A DNA stretch of 50,043 nt, from positions 26,293-76,335 of the forward strand of contig JAIPUR010000008.1 of the NCBI GenBank assembly GCA_020055655.1, in the 5' to 3' direction. A program made the translations under genes and the position numbers. Below, piece after piece: positions 33,275 through 41,731 of this stretch. Below the pieces are notes generated by a model, which was given only the letters and a program-made list of their open reading frames with translations, made no database searches and was not told the DNA's origin. Within the stretch, counting starts at the first letter, position 1. The number at the start of each line of letters is the position of its first letter. This DNA comes from Methanosarcinaceae archaeon. Lineage in GTDB: Archaea; Halobacteriota; Methanosarcinia; Methanosarcinales; Methanosarcinaceae.

Positions 33275-33463
33275 CTACTGGTATGGAGCTAATGTTTCCA
33301 CAAGAGGTACATGTGAAAGGATCATTCTGCGGCAGCAGTATCTGGTGACTCCAAGGTCATTAAGTACTGCTCCTGCATCTTCCCCTTCCTCTACGCGGCT
33401 TTGAAACTCTTCCCAACAGTTTGAGACCACCTTTCCGCAGGTGAAACATCGAACTGGAATCAT
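33275..33463 (-). CDS. rpoN: DNA-directed RNA polymerase subunit N
   Basis: 62 residues with the diagnostic MIPVRCFTCGKVV (Cys6, Cys9) and RYCCRRM (Cys43, Cys44) forming the zinc-bundle of archaeal RpoN (Rpb10). It helps assemble the polymerase. It follows rps9 by 10 bases with GGTAGGT upstream. The stop is UAG, a rare stop in pyrrolysine-using methanogens, and the frame stays open after it. Confidence 0.97.
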   Translation of the reverse strand: MIPVRCFTCGKVVSNCWEEFQSRVEEGEDAGAVLNDLGVTRYCCRRMILSHVPLVETLAPYQ

Positions 33464-33473
33464 ATTTTAAGAC

Positions 33474-33878
33474 CTACCTGTATGATTTCTGATATCTTGC
33501 ACGTGCACCTGGTCCACCAAACTTCTTGGTTTCCTTCTGCCTTGAATCGTTGACAAGCAGATTACGGTCATATGCCATGTAGCCATCGCGAAGCTCAGTG
33601 TCGTTTGTCCATTCAACGATACCTCTTGCAATAGCGGTTCTTGCAGCACTTGCCTGTCCCATGATGCCGCCCCCACTCACTGTAACGTCGACATCGACTT
33701 CTTCAGCAGCTTTTCCTGCAAGCATGATTGCCTCATCTATCTTTAATTTGGCAAACAATGGATCATAGATTTCAAGGGGCTTTTTGTTGATACGCACTTT
33801 ACCGTTACCTTTTTTGACGGTAGCACGTGCGATTGCTGTCTTCTTTTTACCAGATGAAGTTACAACTTTTGTTGTCAT
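33474..33878 (-). CDS. rps9: Small ribosomal subunit protein S9
   Basis: 134 residues beginning [20 protein letters not shown] and ending with the conserved basic tail [21 protein letters not shown]-type sequence (last Arg reaches the P-site tRNA). [20 protein letters not shown] is the family core. GGAGAA lies before the ATG. It is the third gene in the ribosomal cluster, 11 bases after rpl13. Confidence 0.97.
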   Translation of the reverse strand: MTTKVVTSSGKKKTAIARATVKKGNGKVRINKKPLEIYDPLFAKLKIDEAIMLAGKAAEEVDVDVTVSGGGIMGQASAARTAIARGIVEWTNDTELRDGYMAYDRNLLVNDSRQKETKKFGGPGARARYQKSYR

Positions 33879-33889
33879 AATAATTCTCC

Positions 33890-34315
33890 TTAGAACTTAG
33901 CACCCAGCTTCTTGCTGATGTCTGCCAGAGTAAGGTACTTGTTTGAGCTCAGACGATTCATGTCTGCTCCTGCTATCTTTGTGAGTTCTGCATCTTTGAG
34001 TTCTGCAGGTACGCCTACATGGATCTTAAGGCGATTCATTGCATCCTTTCCTCTTGCACGCTTGTAAGGGAGCATTCCTCTTACGGTTCTCTTAAGGATT
34101 CTGTCAGGTCTCCTTGGGAAATAAGGTCCTGATGTTTTCTCACGTCTTCCCATGTTCCTGATGGTCTCGTATTCCATCAAGGTGGTAGTCTTGGATCCGG
34201 ATACAACTGTGTTCTCAGCATTCACTATGTCTATAGTTTCGCCTGCAAGCAATCTTTTTGCAACAATGCTTGCCAGTCTTCCCATAATAAGTCCGTTTGC
34301 ATCAATAACTGTCAT
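33890..34315 (-). CDS. rpl13: Large ribosomal subunit protein L13
   Basis: The archaeal/eukaryotic L13 (L13a) signature is visible: [20 protein letters not shown] at the start, then [21 protein letters not shown] and [10 protein letters not shown]. The ATG at 34315 is 6 bases after GGTGAT and gives the canonical MTVIDANG; a GTG three codons earlier lies within that ribosome site. 141 residues is normal. Confidence 0.97.
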   Translation of the reverse strand: MTVIDANGLIMGRLASIVAKRLLAGETIDIVNAENTVVSGSKTTTLMEYETIRNMGRREKTSGPYFPRRPDRILKRTVRGMLPYKRARGKDAMNRLKIHVGVPAELKDAELTKIAGADMNRLSSNKYLTLADISKKLGAKF

Positions 34316-34324
34316 AATGATCAC

Positions 34325-34705
34325 CTATTGTAAGATCCTGATTCCTGATCCTTTTGGATTCTCTTCAAAAATCTGTTCAATGCTCACGCATTTTCCACCA
34401 AGTTCTGCGATCTTTTGCTTTGCAGTAGCACTGAAACTAAGTGCAGCTACTGTAACTGGCTTATTGATGGCCCCTGCTCCGAGTACTTTTCCTGGTATGA
34501 GGACGGTTTCATTCTCTTTTGCATATCTGCTGATTTTACTGAGATTCACCTGTGCATAATTCTGTCCAGGTTTTTCAAGCCTTTTAGCAATATCTCTCCA
34601 GATCAGTGCATCGTTGTTGCGAGATCCATCTTTAAGATCTGCAATCAAATTTGGTATTCTTGGATTAGTTTTTCTTCCAATTTTCATTAGAGTTTTCTTG
34701 CTCAT
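34325..34705 (-). CDS. rpl18e: Large ribosomal subunit protein L18e
   Basis: The product is an L18e of the L15 superfamily: [18 protein letters not shown], then [26 protein letters not shown] in blocks, and [10 protein letters not shown] near the end. GGAGG precedes the ATG at 34705 by 6 bases; an in-frame TTG five codons upstream lies before the site. First gene of the long ribosomal-polymerase-isoprenoid block; its leader of about 130 bases contains ACGC-GTATTAT-GCGT, a small hairpin. Confidence 0.96.
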   Translation of the reverse strand: MSKKTLMKIGRKTNPRIPNLIADLKDGSRNNDALIWRDIAKRLEKPGQNYAQVNLSKISRYAKENETVLIPGKVLGAGAINKPVTVAALSFSATAKQKIAELGGKCVSIEQIFEENPKGSGIRILQ

Positions 34706-34848
34706 AATGTTCCTCCGCAAGAGTCTGTCTCACTCACGCATAATACGCGTTCGAACATCCGTAAGGTGTCAATTAGTAAGAACACGGTGAATTTGAATCT
34801 ACAAATTCTTGTCCTGAATAGTATCAATAGTACATAAAGCTTATGTGC

Positions 34849-35313
34849 TCACTTAGCATTCATTAATTTTTCATAGACCCTTTCATAAAGGTCCCCTACA
34901 TCACATTTCATCTCTCTTGCCACAATAAGGCCTGCTACCTCAATGGTCACAAGATCGCTAAAATACTCCTGCTTGTGATTGATCGCTACAATTGCTTCCT
35001 TCTCAGTTATGGAAGCTTTTGCAGCTATTGTGGATATCAGATCCTCGATATCACTCTTATCAAAAAATAAAGATTCAGATGGTTTGAATCCATTTGGTAA
35101 CTCTATTTTATCTATGTCAAAAACAGGGGTGAGCTTATCCCCCTCAAACTTCAATAATCGGGATGCTATTGCTTTATCCCTGATCTTTATAGCACTGTCT
35201 GGTGACATCCATTGCAGGTCAAAAGAAAGTGTGAATTCAAAATCCTTTATGGAAAGTAGTTTGCTTGAACTCTTCTTGAACGGAGTGGCAATAACTAATG
35301 TCAATTCATCCAT
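34849..35313 (-). CDS. DUF2240-family archaeal protein
   Basis: A 154-residue protein with the pattern of the archaeal DUF2240 family: a start LTLVIATPFKKS, FDLQWMSPDSAIKIRDKAI, then LLKFEGDKLTPVFDIDKIELPNGFKPS, in successive pieces. The fold looks like a winged-helix or RecA-associated small domain with a helical C-terminus. Function is unknown. It overlaps the 173-residue gene by one base (TAATG) and that gene overlaps serA, so all three are co-translated. The family assignment is from memory. Confidence 0.75.
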   Translation of the reverse strand: MDELTLVIATPFKKSSSKLLSIKDFEFTLSFDLQWMSPDSAIKIRDKAIASRLLKFEGDKLTPVFDIDKIELPNGFKPSESLFFDKSDIEDLISTIAAKASITEKEAIVAINHKQEYFSDLVTIEVAGLIVAREMKCDVGDLYERVYEKLMNAK

Positions 35314-35834
35314 TATGAACCACGTCTAAGTTCATCTATTATAGTATCCGCAACTCTTCCACATTCAGTACGTTTCGGTCCGTCAATGTGGTTGATCTGG
35401 AGTACCAATAATTCATTTTCGAGACTTGCACGCAAAAGATACACATCACCTTTAAATGCCACACGATTGTACTTTCCATCAAGGTAACTATATTCCAGAC
35501 GTAATCTAAAATCTATAATTCCTTCTTTTTCGATGCTCTGTGCGACATCATCAACATTTTCATAGTTCAAAGGCGTAAAATCGATCCCATTTGTCACAAT
35601 TTCGATATGTATCTCTCTTTTAGCTTGTATGCGGTGCCCTCTCTGGGTTAAAGACTCGGTAACAAACATACCAAATTTACCATTCATGTTTGCCATTACT
35701 TTTGTAAAAAAAGGCAAATCCGAATGATATCGGTATTTTTGCTCAAATTCTATTTCCCTGTGGGGAAATTTACGATAAATTCGCTTTCGCATCATCTGGG
35801 TGGACTTATCTTCTAGGTTTCGTTCTTTGTTCAA
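35313..35834 (-). CDS. Conserved-looking archaeal protein of unknown function
   Basis: 173 residues, strand-rich and basic in the first half (MRKRIYRKFPHREIEFEQ), with no membrane segment or catalytic motif that I know. The annotated start is a TTG overlapping the serA stop (TTGA); a Met pair at residues 14-15 is an alternative, and neither has a clear ribosome site. The product ends RVADTIIDELRRGS. Position between serA and the DUF2240 gene, with overlaps at both ends, is all that hints at a role. Confidence 0.7.
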   Translation of the reverse strand: MNKERNLEDKSTQMMRKRIYRKFPHREIEFEQKYRYHSDLPFFTKVMANMNGKFGMFVTESLTQRGHRIQAKREIHIEIVTNGIDFTPLNYENVDDVAQSIEKEGIIDFRLRLEYSYLDGKYNRVAFKGDVYLLRASLENELLVLQINHIDGPKRTECGRVADTIIDELRRGS

Positions 35835-37402
35835 AGATCAATGAGTTTTGCATCAATGATCCCTTCAACTGCTTTCATCTTATTGAGAACTGGTTCCGGT
35901 ACCTCTGAATCAACATTCAATGCCATCATTGTTACTTCGCCGACCTTTGCTCTGCCAACCTGCATTCCTGATATGTTGATATCATTCTGTCCAAGAATGA
36001 TGCAGCAAGGTCCGATCACATTTGGTTTATTGGTATGTTTTGCAACAATGATAAAACCGGATGGTATGATGTCTACATGTTCGCCATTAAGACCGATGAT
36101 CTTACCTTCGCCACCAATGACTGCACCTGTTATGGATACTTTGTCATCACCTTTTGATAATTCCATGCTGATGGTTGATGCATATTCATCAGAGGTTTTT
36201 GACTTTCTCTCAACAACTTCTACCTTTCTTGATTTTGCTAGGGAAGTTGCATTAACGTAATTTACTGCAGAATCAAGTGCGACCTCAAGCATTCCCTTTA
36301 CAGCAGCAATAGTTACAGGTCTTGTATCTTTGCCTGATATCTCTCCGTTATATGATATCTCCATCATATCATAGTTCCTACCAAGTAATTGTGCACAGGC
36401 TTTACTGATGGTTTCAGAGAGCTTTATGTATGGTGCAAGCATGCTCATAACTTCTGGCTTGACGGATGGGATATTAATAGCATTTTTAGCAGTTCCGCCA
36501 TTAAGTACGGATATCACTTCCTCCGCTACGGAAACTGCTACATTGACCTGTGCTTCTTCTGTGGATGCACCAAGGTGGGGGGTAGCTATCAGAGTTTCGC
36601 ATTCAATGAGTGGGCTATCGACCGGAGGTTCATTGACAAAGACATCGATTGCTGCACCAGCTATCTTTCCACTCTTAAGTGCGTCTGCAAGTGCCTCTTC
36701 ATTTATGATGCCTCCACGAGCACAATTGATAATTCTTGCATTACTTTTCATTACTGCGAATTCAGCTTCATCAATAATATTCCTTGTTTCTTTAATAAGG
36801 GGTGTGTGTACTGTAATGAAATCTGCTTTTTTTGCAATTTCTTTGACAGTTCCCAATTTGACTCCAAGTTCATTTGCTCTTTCTTCAGAGATGAACGGGT
36901 CATAAGCGAGAATATCCATTTCAAGTCCCTGTGCTCTCTTTGCAACTTCAGCGCCTATGCGACCAAGTCCTACAACACCAAGGGTCTTTCCATTCACTTC
37001 TACACCCATGAAGTTCTTTCTTTCCCATTTACCTGCTTTCATTGATGCGTTTGCCTGGGGGATGCCTCTGGAAAGTGACATCATCATTGCAATGGTGTGC
37101 TCTGCAGCTGAGAGCATGTTCCCTTCAGGTGCATTGACAACAATAATTCCTTTTTCAGTTGCAGCTGCAACATCAACGTTGTCTACTCCAACACCAGCTC
37201 TCCCGACAATTTTCATGTTTTCAGCAACTTCGATAACCTTTCTGGTTACTTGTGTGCCACTGCGTATTACAAGAGCATTATATTCTGGAATGATGTCTAT
37301 AAGTTCATCTTCTGAAAGTCCGGTTTTTACATCTACTATGAAATGCTCTTTAAGTATTGATAATCCCTGTTCTGATAATGAATCACTGACTAGTACCTTC
37401 AT
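35831..37402 (-). CDS. serA: D-3-phosphoglycerate dehydrogenase
   Basis: The long (523-residue) form of SerA: an NAD-binding Rossmann core with GVVGLGRIGAEVAKRA and NCARGGIINEEAL, then HLGASTEEAQ with the catalytic histidine, an intervening domain and a C-terminal ACT domain starting near IIVAKHTNKPNVIGP. It oxidises 3-phosphoglycerate to 3-phosphohydroxypyruvate, the first step of serine synthesis; the ACT domain allows feedback by serine. GGAGT precedes the ATG. Confidence 0.96.
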   Translation of the reverse strand: MKVLVSDSLSEQGLSILKEHFIVDVKTGLSEDELIDIIPEYNALVIRSGTQVTRKVIEVAENMKIVGRAGVGVDNVDVAAATEKGIIVVNAPEGNMLSAAEHTIAMMMSLSRGIPQANASMKAGKWERKNFMGVEVNGKTLGVVGLGRIGAEVAKRAQGLEMDILAYDPFISEERANELGVKLGTVKEIAKKADFITVHTPLIKETRNIIDEAEFAVMKSNARIINCARGGIINEEALADALKSGKIAGAAIDVFVNEPPVDSPLIECETLIATPHLGASTEEAQVNVAVSVAEEVISVLNGGTAKNAINIPSVKPEVMSMLAPYIKLSETISKACAQLLGRNYDMMEISYNGEISGKDTRPVTIAAVKGMLEVALDSAVNYVNATSLAKSRKVEVVERKSKTSDEYASTISMELSKGDDKVSITGAVIGGEGKIIGLNGEHVDIIPSGFIIVAKHTNKPNVIGPCCIILGQNDINISGMQVGRAKVGEVTMMALNVDSEVPEPVLNKMKAVEGIIDAKLIDL

Positions 37403-37799
37403 ATTATATGACTCCGCTATGACCTTGAATAATTAATGATAGATAATCTCTATTTGATCTGCTCATAGTAACGTAATTATATGTTTTATAATTGTCTACC
37501 AGTTGGCAATAAAATTTCATCATCTATATTTGCTGGTATGTGCATTATTTAAAATCAATCTTCTGAATGTACTGTGTTACATATGGTTTACTATTTAAAA
37601 AGTTAAGTATCGTGATTTTCACATCATTACACTTATGATCGAGTATCAATTCCTCTAGTTTATTATATACGTATTAATATATTTTGGCTCAATGTAAAAA
37701 CACGAAAGATATAAATATATTTCATAAGCTTCTATTTATAATAATGCTCCACACATTGAATGCCATCGATATTTGCTACAATTCCAGGTGTGATATTTT
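37403..37799. other. Divergent promoter region of serA and the sensor kinase
   Basis: About 400 A+T-rich bases between divergent genes. A TATA-like gatataaatatattt near 37706-37720 could drive the kinase gene, whose ATG follows AGGTGTGAT. I see no open frame or repeat that I would defend. Confidence 0.4.
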
Positions 37800-39275
37800 A
37801 TGAAGGGAAGAATAGCGATTATTTTTATATCGCTACTTCTCGGCTTTTTAGTTTGGGTTTTAGATGCACTGATTGATGTTTTCATAATTGGTGACGGTAC
37901 ATTATCCGATCAACTGTTCTTCATCTCTTCTCATGATTTCCATCTTCGTTCTCTAATTCTTTTTACTTTTCTTTTTGCCGGAATTTCAGTTTCTGAGATA
38001 TCAGTGAAGTATAAGGAAGCTGAAAAAAAAGTATATAAAAAAGAACAAGATCTTTCAATTCTTTATTCCACAGTTTCCATTGCAGTGGATTCTCTTGATT
38101 TTGATGCCTTTTTGAGTGATATTTTAAATGAACTTATTTCTTACATGGGTGCCGATCACGGTCAGATATATCTACTGGATAACAACTCTGGTGAAGCTAT
38201 AATGCATGCAAGTTTTGGGATTCCTCAAGATCATTCAATGCTCTCCATTTCATCTGACAATCCATTAATAGCAAGTCTCAGGCAAGTTACGCACTTAAGA
38301 AAACATATAAGCCAACCTTTTGTTGTCAGTTCTGGTCTGTGCATGTGGCCAAAAAGCAATATTGACAATTGTATAGCTTTTCCATTGATATCCAGAAATG
38401 AATTGATCGGCTTCTTTTTGATCACCAGCAAAGATCAGGCTCAATTAAATGATGAGGATCTCCACGTTCTTGAAAGTGTGGCAAAGAATGTAGGAATGAC
38501 AATTGAGAATATGCAACTATTGGAGGAGTCTAACAGGGCATGCGATGAACTAAAATTAATGGATAAAATGAAAGATGAATTCTTATCAAATATCACTCAT
38601 GAATTAAAGACTCCACTCATATCCATAAAAGGTTATAGTGAAATTATGTATGAAGGTATGTTCGGGGAACTGGATCCTAAACAGAAGGATGCTCTGAAGG
38701 TAATTATATCCAATTCAGAAAGACTTCATGGATTAATAGAGTCTCTTCTGCATATGAACACATTTCATTTCGAAAAAGAACAGGTATTTTCTCCTGTGCT
38801 GCTCACTGATATTATTCAAGGTTCAATTAACACACTATCTTTGAAACTGGAAGCTAAGCATACTCGCTTGAAATATAATTTCAATTTCGGCAAAGACCTG
38901 CATTTAGTTTATGGGAATGCTGATTTCTTAAAACAGCTTTTTGTTTACCTTCTTGATAATGCTATCAAATTCTCATCGGAATTCTCAGAGGTGGAGATGT
39001 CTGCATATAAGGAGGATGAAATGCTGCATGTAGAGCTTCATGATCATGGTATAGGAATTCCCCAGGCTCATATGGACAAAATCTATAATCGTTTTTATCA
39101 GGCAGACGGCTCAATGACGCGTAGCTATGGTGGGAACGGCCTTGGATTATTTCTTGCTAAAAATATAGTTGATATGCATAAGGGAAAAATATGGCTGGAA
39201 AGCACAGAGGGTATTGGTACTAAGGTCCATGTGCTAATTCCGCTGTATGAATCTACCATTCACTCCAAATATTGA
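37800..39275 (+). CDS. Membrane-bound sensor histidine kinase with GAF domain
   Basis: Two N-terminal membrane segments (about residues 5-30 and 52-70) are followed by a short coiled coil, a GAF domain (about 75-235), the HisKA dimerisation helix with the phospho-acceptor His267 in SNITHELKTPLISIKGY, and an ATPase domain with DNAIKFSS, HDHGIGIP and GGNGLGLFLAKNIVDMH. It should autophosphorylate in response to a signal sensed by the GAF domain. No response regulator is adjacent, as is common in methanogens, so output is unknown. Confidence 0.93.
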   Translation: MKGRIAIIFISLLLGFLVWVLDALIDVFIIGDGTLSDQLFFISSHDFHLRSLILFTFLFAGISVSEISVKYKEAEKKVYKKEQDLSILYSTVSIAVDSLDFDAFLSDILNELISYMGADHGQIYLLDNNSGEAIMHASFGIPQDHSMLSISSDNPLIASLRQVTHLRKHISQPFVVSSGLCMWPKSNIDNCIAFPLISRNELIGFFLITSKDQAQLNDEDLHVLESVAKNVGMTIENMQLLEESNRACDELKLMDKMKDEFLSNITHELKTPLISIKGYSEIMYEGMFGELDPKQKDALKVIISNSERLHGLIESLLHMNTFHFEKEQVFSPVLLTDIIQGSINTLSLKLEAKHTRLKYNFNFGKDLHLVYGNADFLKQLFVYLLDNAIKFSSEFSEVEMSAYKEDEMLHVELHDHGIGIPQAHMDKIYNRFYQADGSMTRSYGGNGLGLFLAKNIVDMHKGKIWLESTEGIGTKVHVLIPLYESTIHSKY

Positions 39276-39301
39276 TCATTTTTAAATCACACCGGATGTA
39301 C

Positions 39302-39658
39302 TTACTCATTGAGAAACCTGAAGTATATTCTTATATTGTTCTTCCCTTTGTTCTCTGGCTTGAATATCTCGAGATAGGGGATTTCTCCGGCATTTGATAT
39401 ATGAGTTCCAGCACATGCCTATCGATCCGTATCTTCTATAATTATTACTCTGATGTCCTGAATTTCGGGTGGGAACGCATCTTTGAGCTTCATAACAGGC
39501 GGGATCTCAAAAGCTTCATTAAGTGGCATTATTGCTATATTTACCGGCACATTCCGATCGATTATCTCATTTACCTTTGCTTCATAGTAATCGATCTGTT
39601 CCCTGTCAAATTCTTCCAGGTTCAAATCTATATGTGTTTTATTTTCAGCAAGCCGGTT
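39302..39658 (-). pseudogene. alaX 3' remnant (C-terminal half of alanyl-tRNA editing protein) with in-frame UAG
   Basis: The minus strand reads THIDLNLEEFDREQ, then VNEIIDRNVPV, IEDTDR, an in-frame TAG (39419-39421), and ACAGTHISNAGEIPYLEIFK to a TAA. CxxxH of ACAGTH with its GEI is the zinc-binding end of AlaX trans-editing enzymes, which remove misattached amino acids from tRNA-Ala. A CAG to TAG change would explain the stop, since family members have Gln or similar there. The front is closed by a TGA at 39659-39661. The matching N-terminal piece lies near 41.6 kb. Confidence 0.8.
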
Positions 39659-40249
39659 TCAACTTATCTTTGTATTCAGTAAACGACGATATTTCTAAAT
39701 TATTTAAATTCAAATTTGTTCCCAATTATCGAGGATTTCTACAGAGTAATTTTCATGTAAGTGTAAATGTAATAATTTATTTGAAGCTTAGATCATATCT
39801 TATCCAAGCAATATAATCATCTTTTGTTAATTTGGAACTGTCTCATCAAAAAACACAAGCTTTTGAGGTTTAACTTTTACCCCATAATTTTTTGCCAGAT
39901 CTCATCAGAATCCGCCCTTTCGACAGCATAAGCAGGCTTATTGAAATCAAGAGTTTTCCTTTTACCAACAAGATACTGAGCAAGCTCACGAGTATTTGAC
40001 ATTAATGCATATCTCCACATAACAGATTGTTTCTTCTATGGAACTACAGGCATGTCCATACGTTCCATACTCTACTATTATCTACGATGCGTAGCATCGT
40101 TTGTACGTATAAATCTAGGAACTGTAAAAAGATGTGGAAATAATTGCAGGAAAAAAGGTATTTTGGCTGGTACAACTTAGAGTGGAAATTAGAAAATGTA
40201 TGATGGAAGAATGGAATAAGAGAAGGCTCTTTATAGAGTCAAAGGATAA
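39659..40249. other. Decayed intergenic stretch inside the split alaX locus
   Basis: No intact gene. On the minus strand 39877-40002 encodes a 41-residue protein-like frame (MSNTRELAQYLVGKRKTL, later AYAVERADSDE), and a different frame just after it reads LAKNYGVKVKPQKLVFFDE, which suggests one frameshifted gene remnant. A perfect hairpin ACGATGC-GTA-GCATCGT lies at 40084-40100. I see no recognisable transposase or clear terminal repeats. Confidence 0.4.
40084..40100. repeat. Perfect inverted repeat in decayed region
   Basis: Seven-base arms ACGATGC and GCATCGT flank GTA. It may be a transcription terminator or a trace of a small mobile element; no U tract follows on either strand. Confidence 0.4.
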
Positions 40250-41263
40250 GTGTTCAATATGTTAGGTATATTTGGATTGATTGCTGTTGCTCTTTGTGTT
40301 GTTTTTCTGGTAGTCTTAACTGTGAAGGTATGGATGAACAAGACATACTCGGGCACCAAAAAGGTTTTCCTGAGTCTGGCTGTGCTGCTTTTGATGATAG
40401 TTATTGTTTATGGATTGTTCTTTTTTATACTGGTAGACAGCGATCAGGCGTCCTATTATACAAACGGTGGAAAACACTTTGAAGATATAGATAATGAAAT
40501 AATACTGGAGAATGCAAAAGAAGCAGGTTACCAGATCCAGGGTCCGTTCTATGTAAATATCAGAGCTCAGGATTCAACAGGTATATATCCGGATGACCTT
40601 ACAGAACTTGAGCAAGATCTCGGGAATGAATACATTTTGAAATTCAGCACCTATTACTATAATGCAGATACGATAATGGAAATCATGTTTATAGATGAAG
40701 ATGAGACAACCATTACGTTCTTCAAATACAGCCGACCTGATCCTTACTTTTCTCCTTTTAAAGTAGAGCACCTGCCAGATGACGGGTGGATTATCGACAG
40801 GATGGTTGCAGTCTTTGGGTTTGATGAGCAAACAGCTAGGATTCATCTGCAGGAAATGAAAGCAGAAATCGAAAATGAGAACCGGCCAAAAATGGAAGTA
40901 TCCAGGCCTGTTGCACCTTCTGCCCTGTATGCTGACCTGCAGGAGATGAGCACCAGTTCAGAATTTTCACTAAGCTACGGAGAAGGCAATACTGCTCTCA
41001 TGTTTTATGAGGATGAAAGCCTTGCGGGCAAGATCAATTGCGTGGTCCCAAATCACAGGATAGTTCATGAGACAGATGAGGCAACTTATACTGTAAAGGT
41101 TGACAAATTGGGTGGCGTGGATCTGTATGTGGAACTTGCTCCTGGAGAAAGGATTCCTGAAGAAACATACACTGCGGGTTTCAAGACGATGTTCAAAAAT
41201 ATTGGATTGCCTGAGACAGCCGTGGATGAATATGAATTCACTTATTCATCTTCTGCGTGGTGA
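40250..41263 (+). CDS. Membrane-anchored protein of unknown function
   Basis: Two N-terminal hydrophobic segments (about residues 5-28 and 40-63) precede a soluble acidic domain of about 270 residues, probably outside the cell. It is rich in Tyr and Glu and has no motif I know. The start may be this GTG (3 bases after AAAGGA) or the ATG at 40259 (12 bases after it). The gene lies between the two alaX remnants, reading in the opposite direction, so it probably arrived there after alaX function was lost or by the event that broke it. Its base composition is somewhat less A+T-rich than its surroundings. Confidence 0.65.
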   Translation: MFNMLGIFGLIAVALCVVFLVVLTVKVWMNKTYSGTKKVFLSLAVLLLMIVIVYGLFFFILVDSDQASYYTNGGKHFEDIDNEIILENAKEAGYQIQGPFYVNIRAQDSTGIYPDDLTELEQDLGNEYILKFSTYYYNADTIMEIMFIDEDETTITFFKYSRPDPYFSPFKVEHLPDDGWIIDRMVAVFGFDEQTARIHLQEMKAEIENENRPKMEVSRPVAPSALYADLQEMSTSSEFSLSYGEGNTALMFYEDESLAGKINCVVPNHRIVHETDEATYTVKVDKLGGVDLYVELAPGERIPEETYTAGFKTMFKNIGLPETAVDEYEFTYSSSAW

Positions 41264-41529
41264 AAATGAGTGGATATCAATAACGGTTTATATATAAAAA
41301 AATAAATTTCAAATGGGCGTTTCCCAATATTTCCACTCTTTCCCTAACGTGAGCATTCAAGCTAAGGGCTTATCAGCTTCAGCATTCTTCTTCATCTACT
41401 GTAGAGTTCCCTTAGAAAGTTCCATCTTCTTCCATTCAGAAATTGAAACTAATGTGTTTGCTAGGTGGATCATTTCGCCTATCTGTCTAATTCCATATTC
41501 ATTATATTCAATGTGGTTCTCCCCTCTTT

Positions 41530-41637
41530 TGGGTAAAATGCGGTCTTCTCAAGGGTCACAAACTTATCATCTTTGACACTTTCAACAGTTGCTTCAAATT
41601 CTTTCAGGTAACAATCAGTAAGATATAATTCACTCAT
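41530..41637 (-). pseudogene. alaX 5' remnant (N-terminal piece of alanyl-tRNA editing protein)
   Basis: The frame from ATG 41637 reads MSELYLTDCYLKEFEATVES, VTLEKTAFYPKEG, which is the conserved start of AlaX proteins (strand, then AFYPxGGGQ). After PKEG the similarity ends and the frame stops at 41479. Downstream of the break another frame reads EYGIRQIGEMIHLANTL, foreign to AlaX and unidentified. The rest of alaX is found from 39658 downward. Confidence 0.75.
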
Positions 41638-41731
41638 GATCTGATTTAGGAACCTTCTGACAATATATTTTTTGTGCTGATCAGTTATTTTGCAAAACAA
41701 CCAAATACTATCCCTTCCACAAATTCACTAA

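Noticed and set aside
34735-34760. tRNA-like GTTCGAAC upstream of rpl18e, where archaea often have tRNA-Leu
   Set aside because: The flanking bases do not form a T stem and no acceptor or anticodon stem can be drawn.
39831-39850. GAACTGTCTCATCA as an insertion sequence end
   Set aside because: No matching inverted end or target duplication was found in the locus and no transposase frame is present.
41313-41576. 87-codon plus-strand frame
   Set aside because: It lies antisense to the alaX remnant and an adjoining decayed frame; composition and motifs do not look like a protein.
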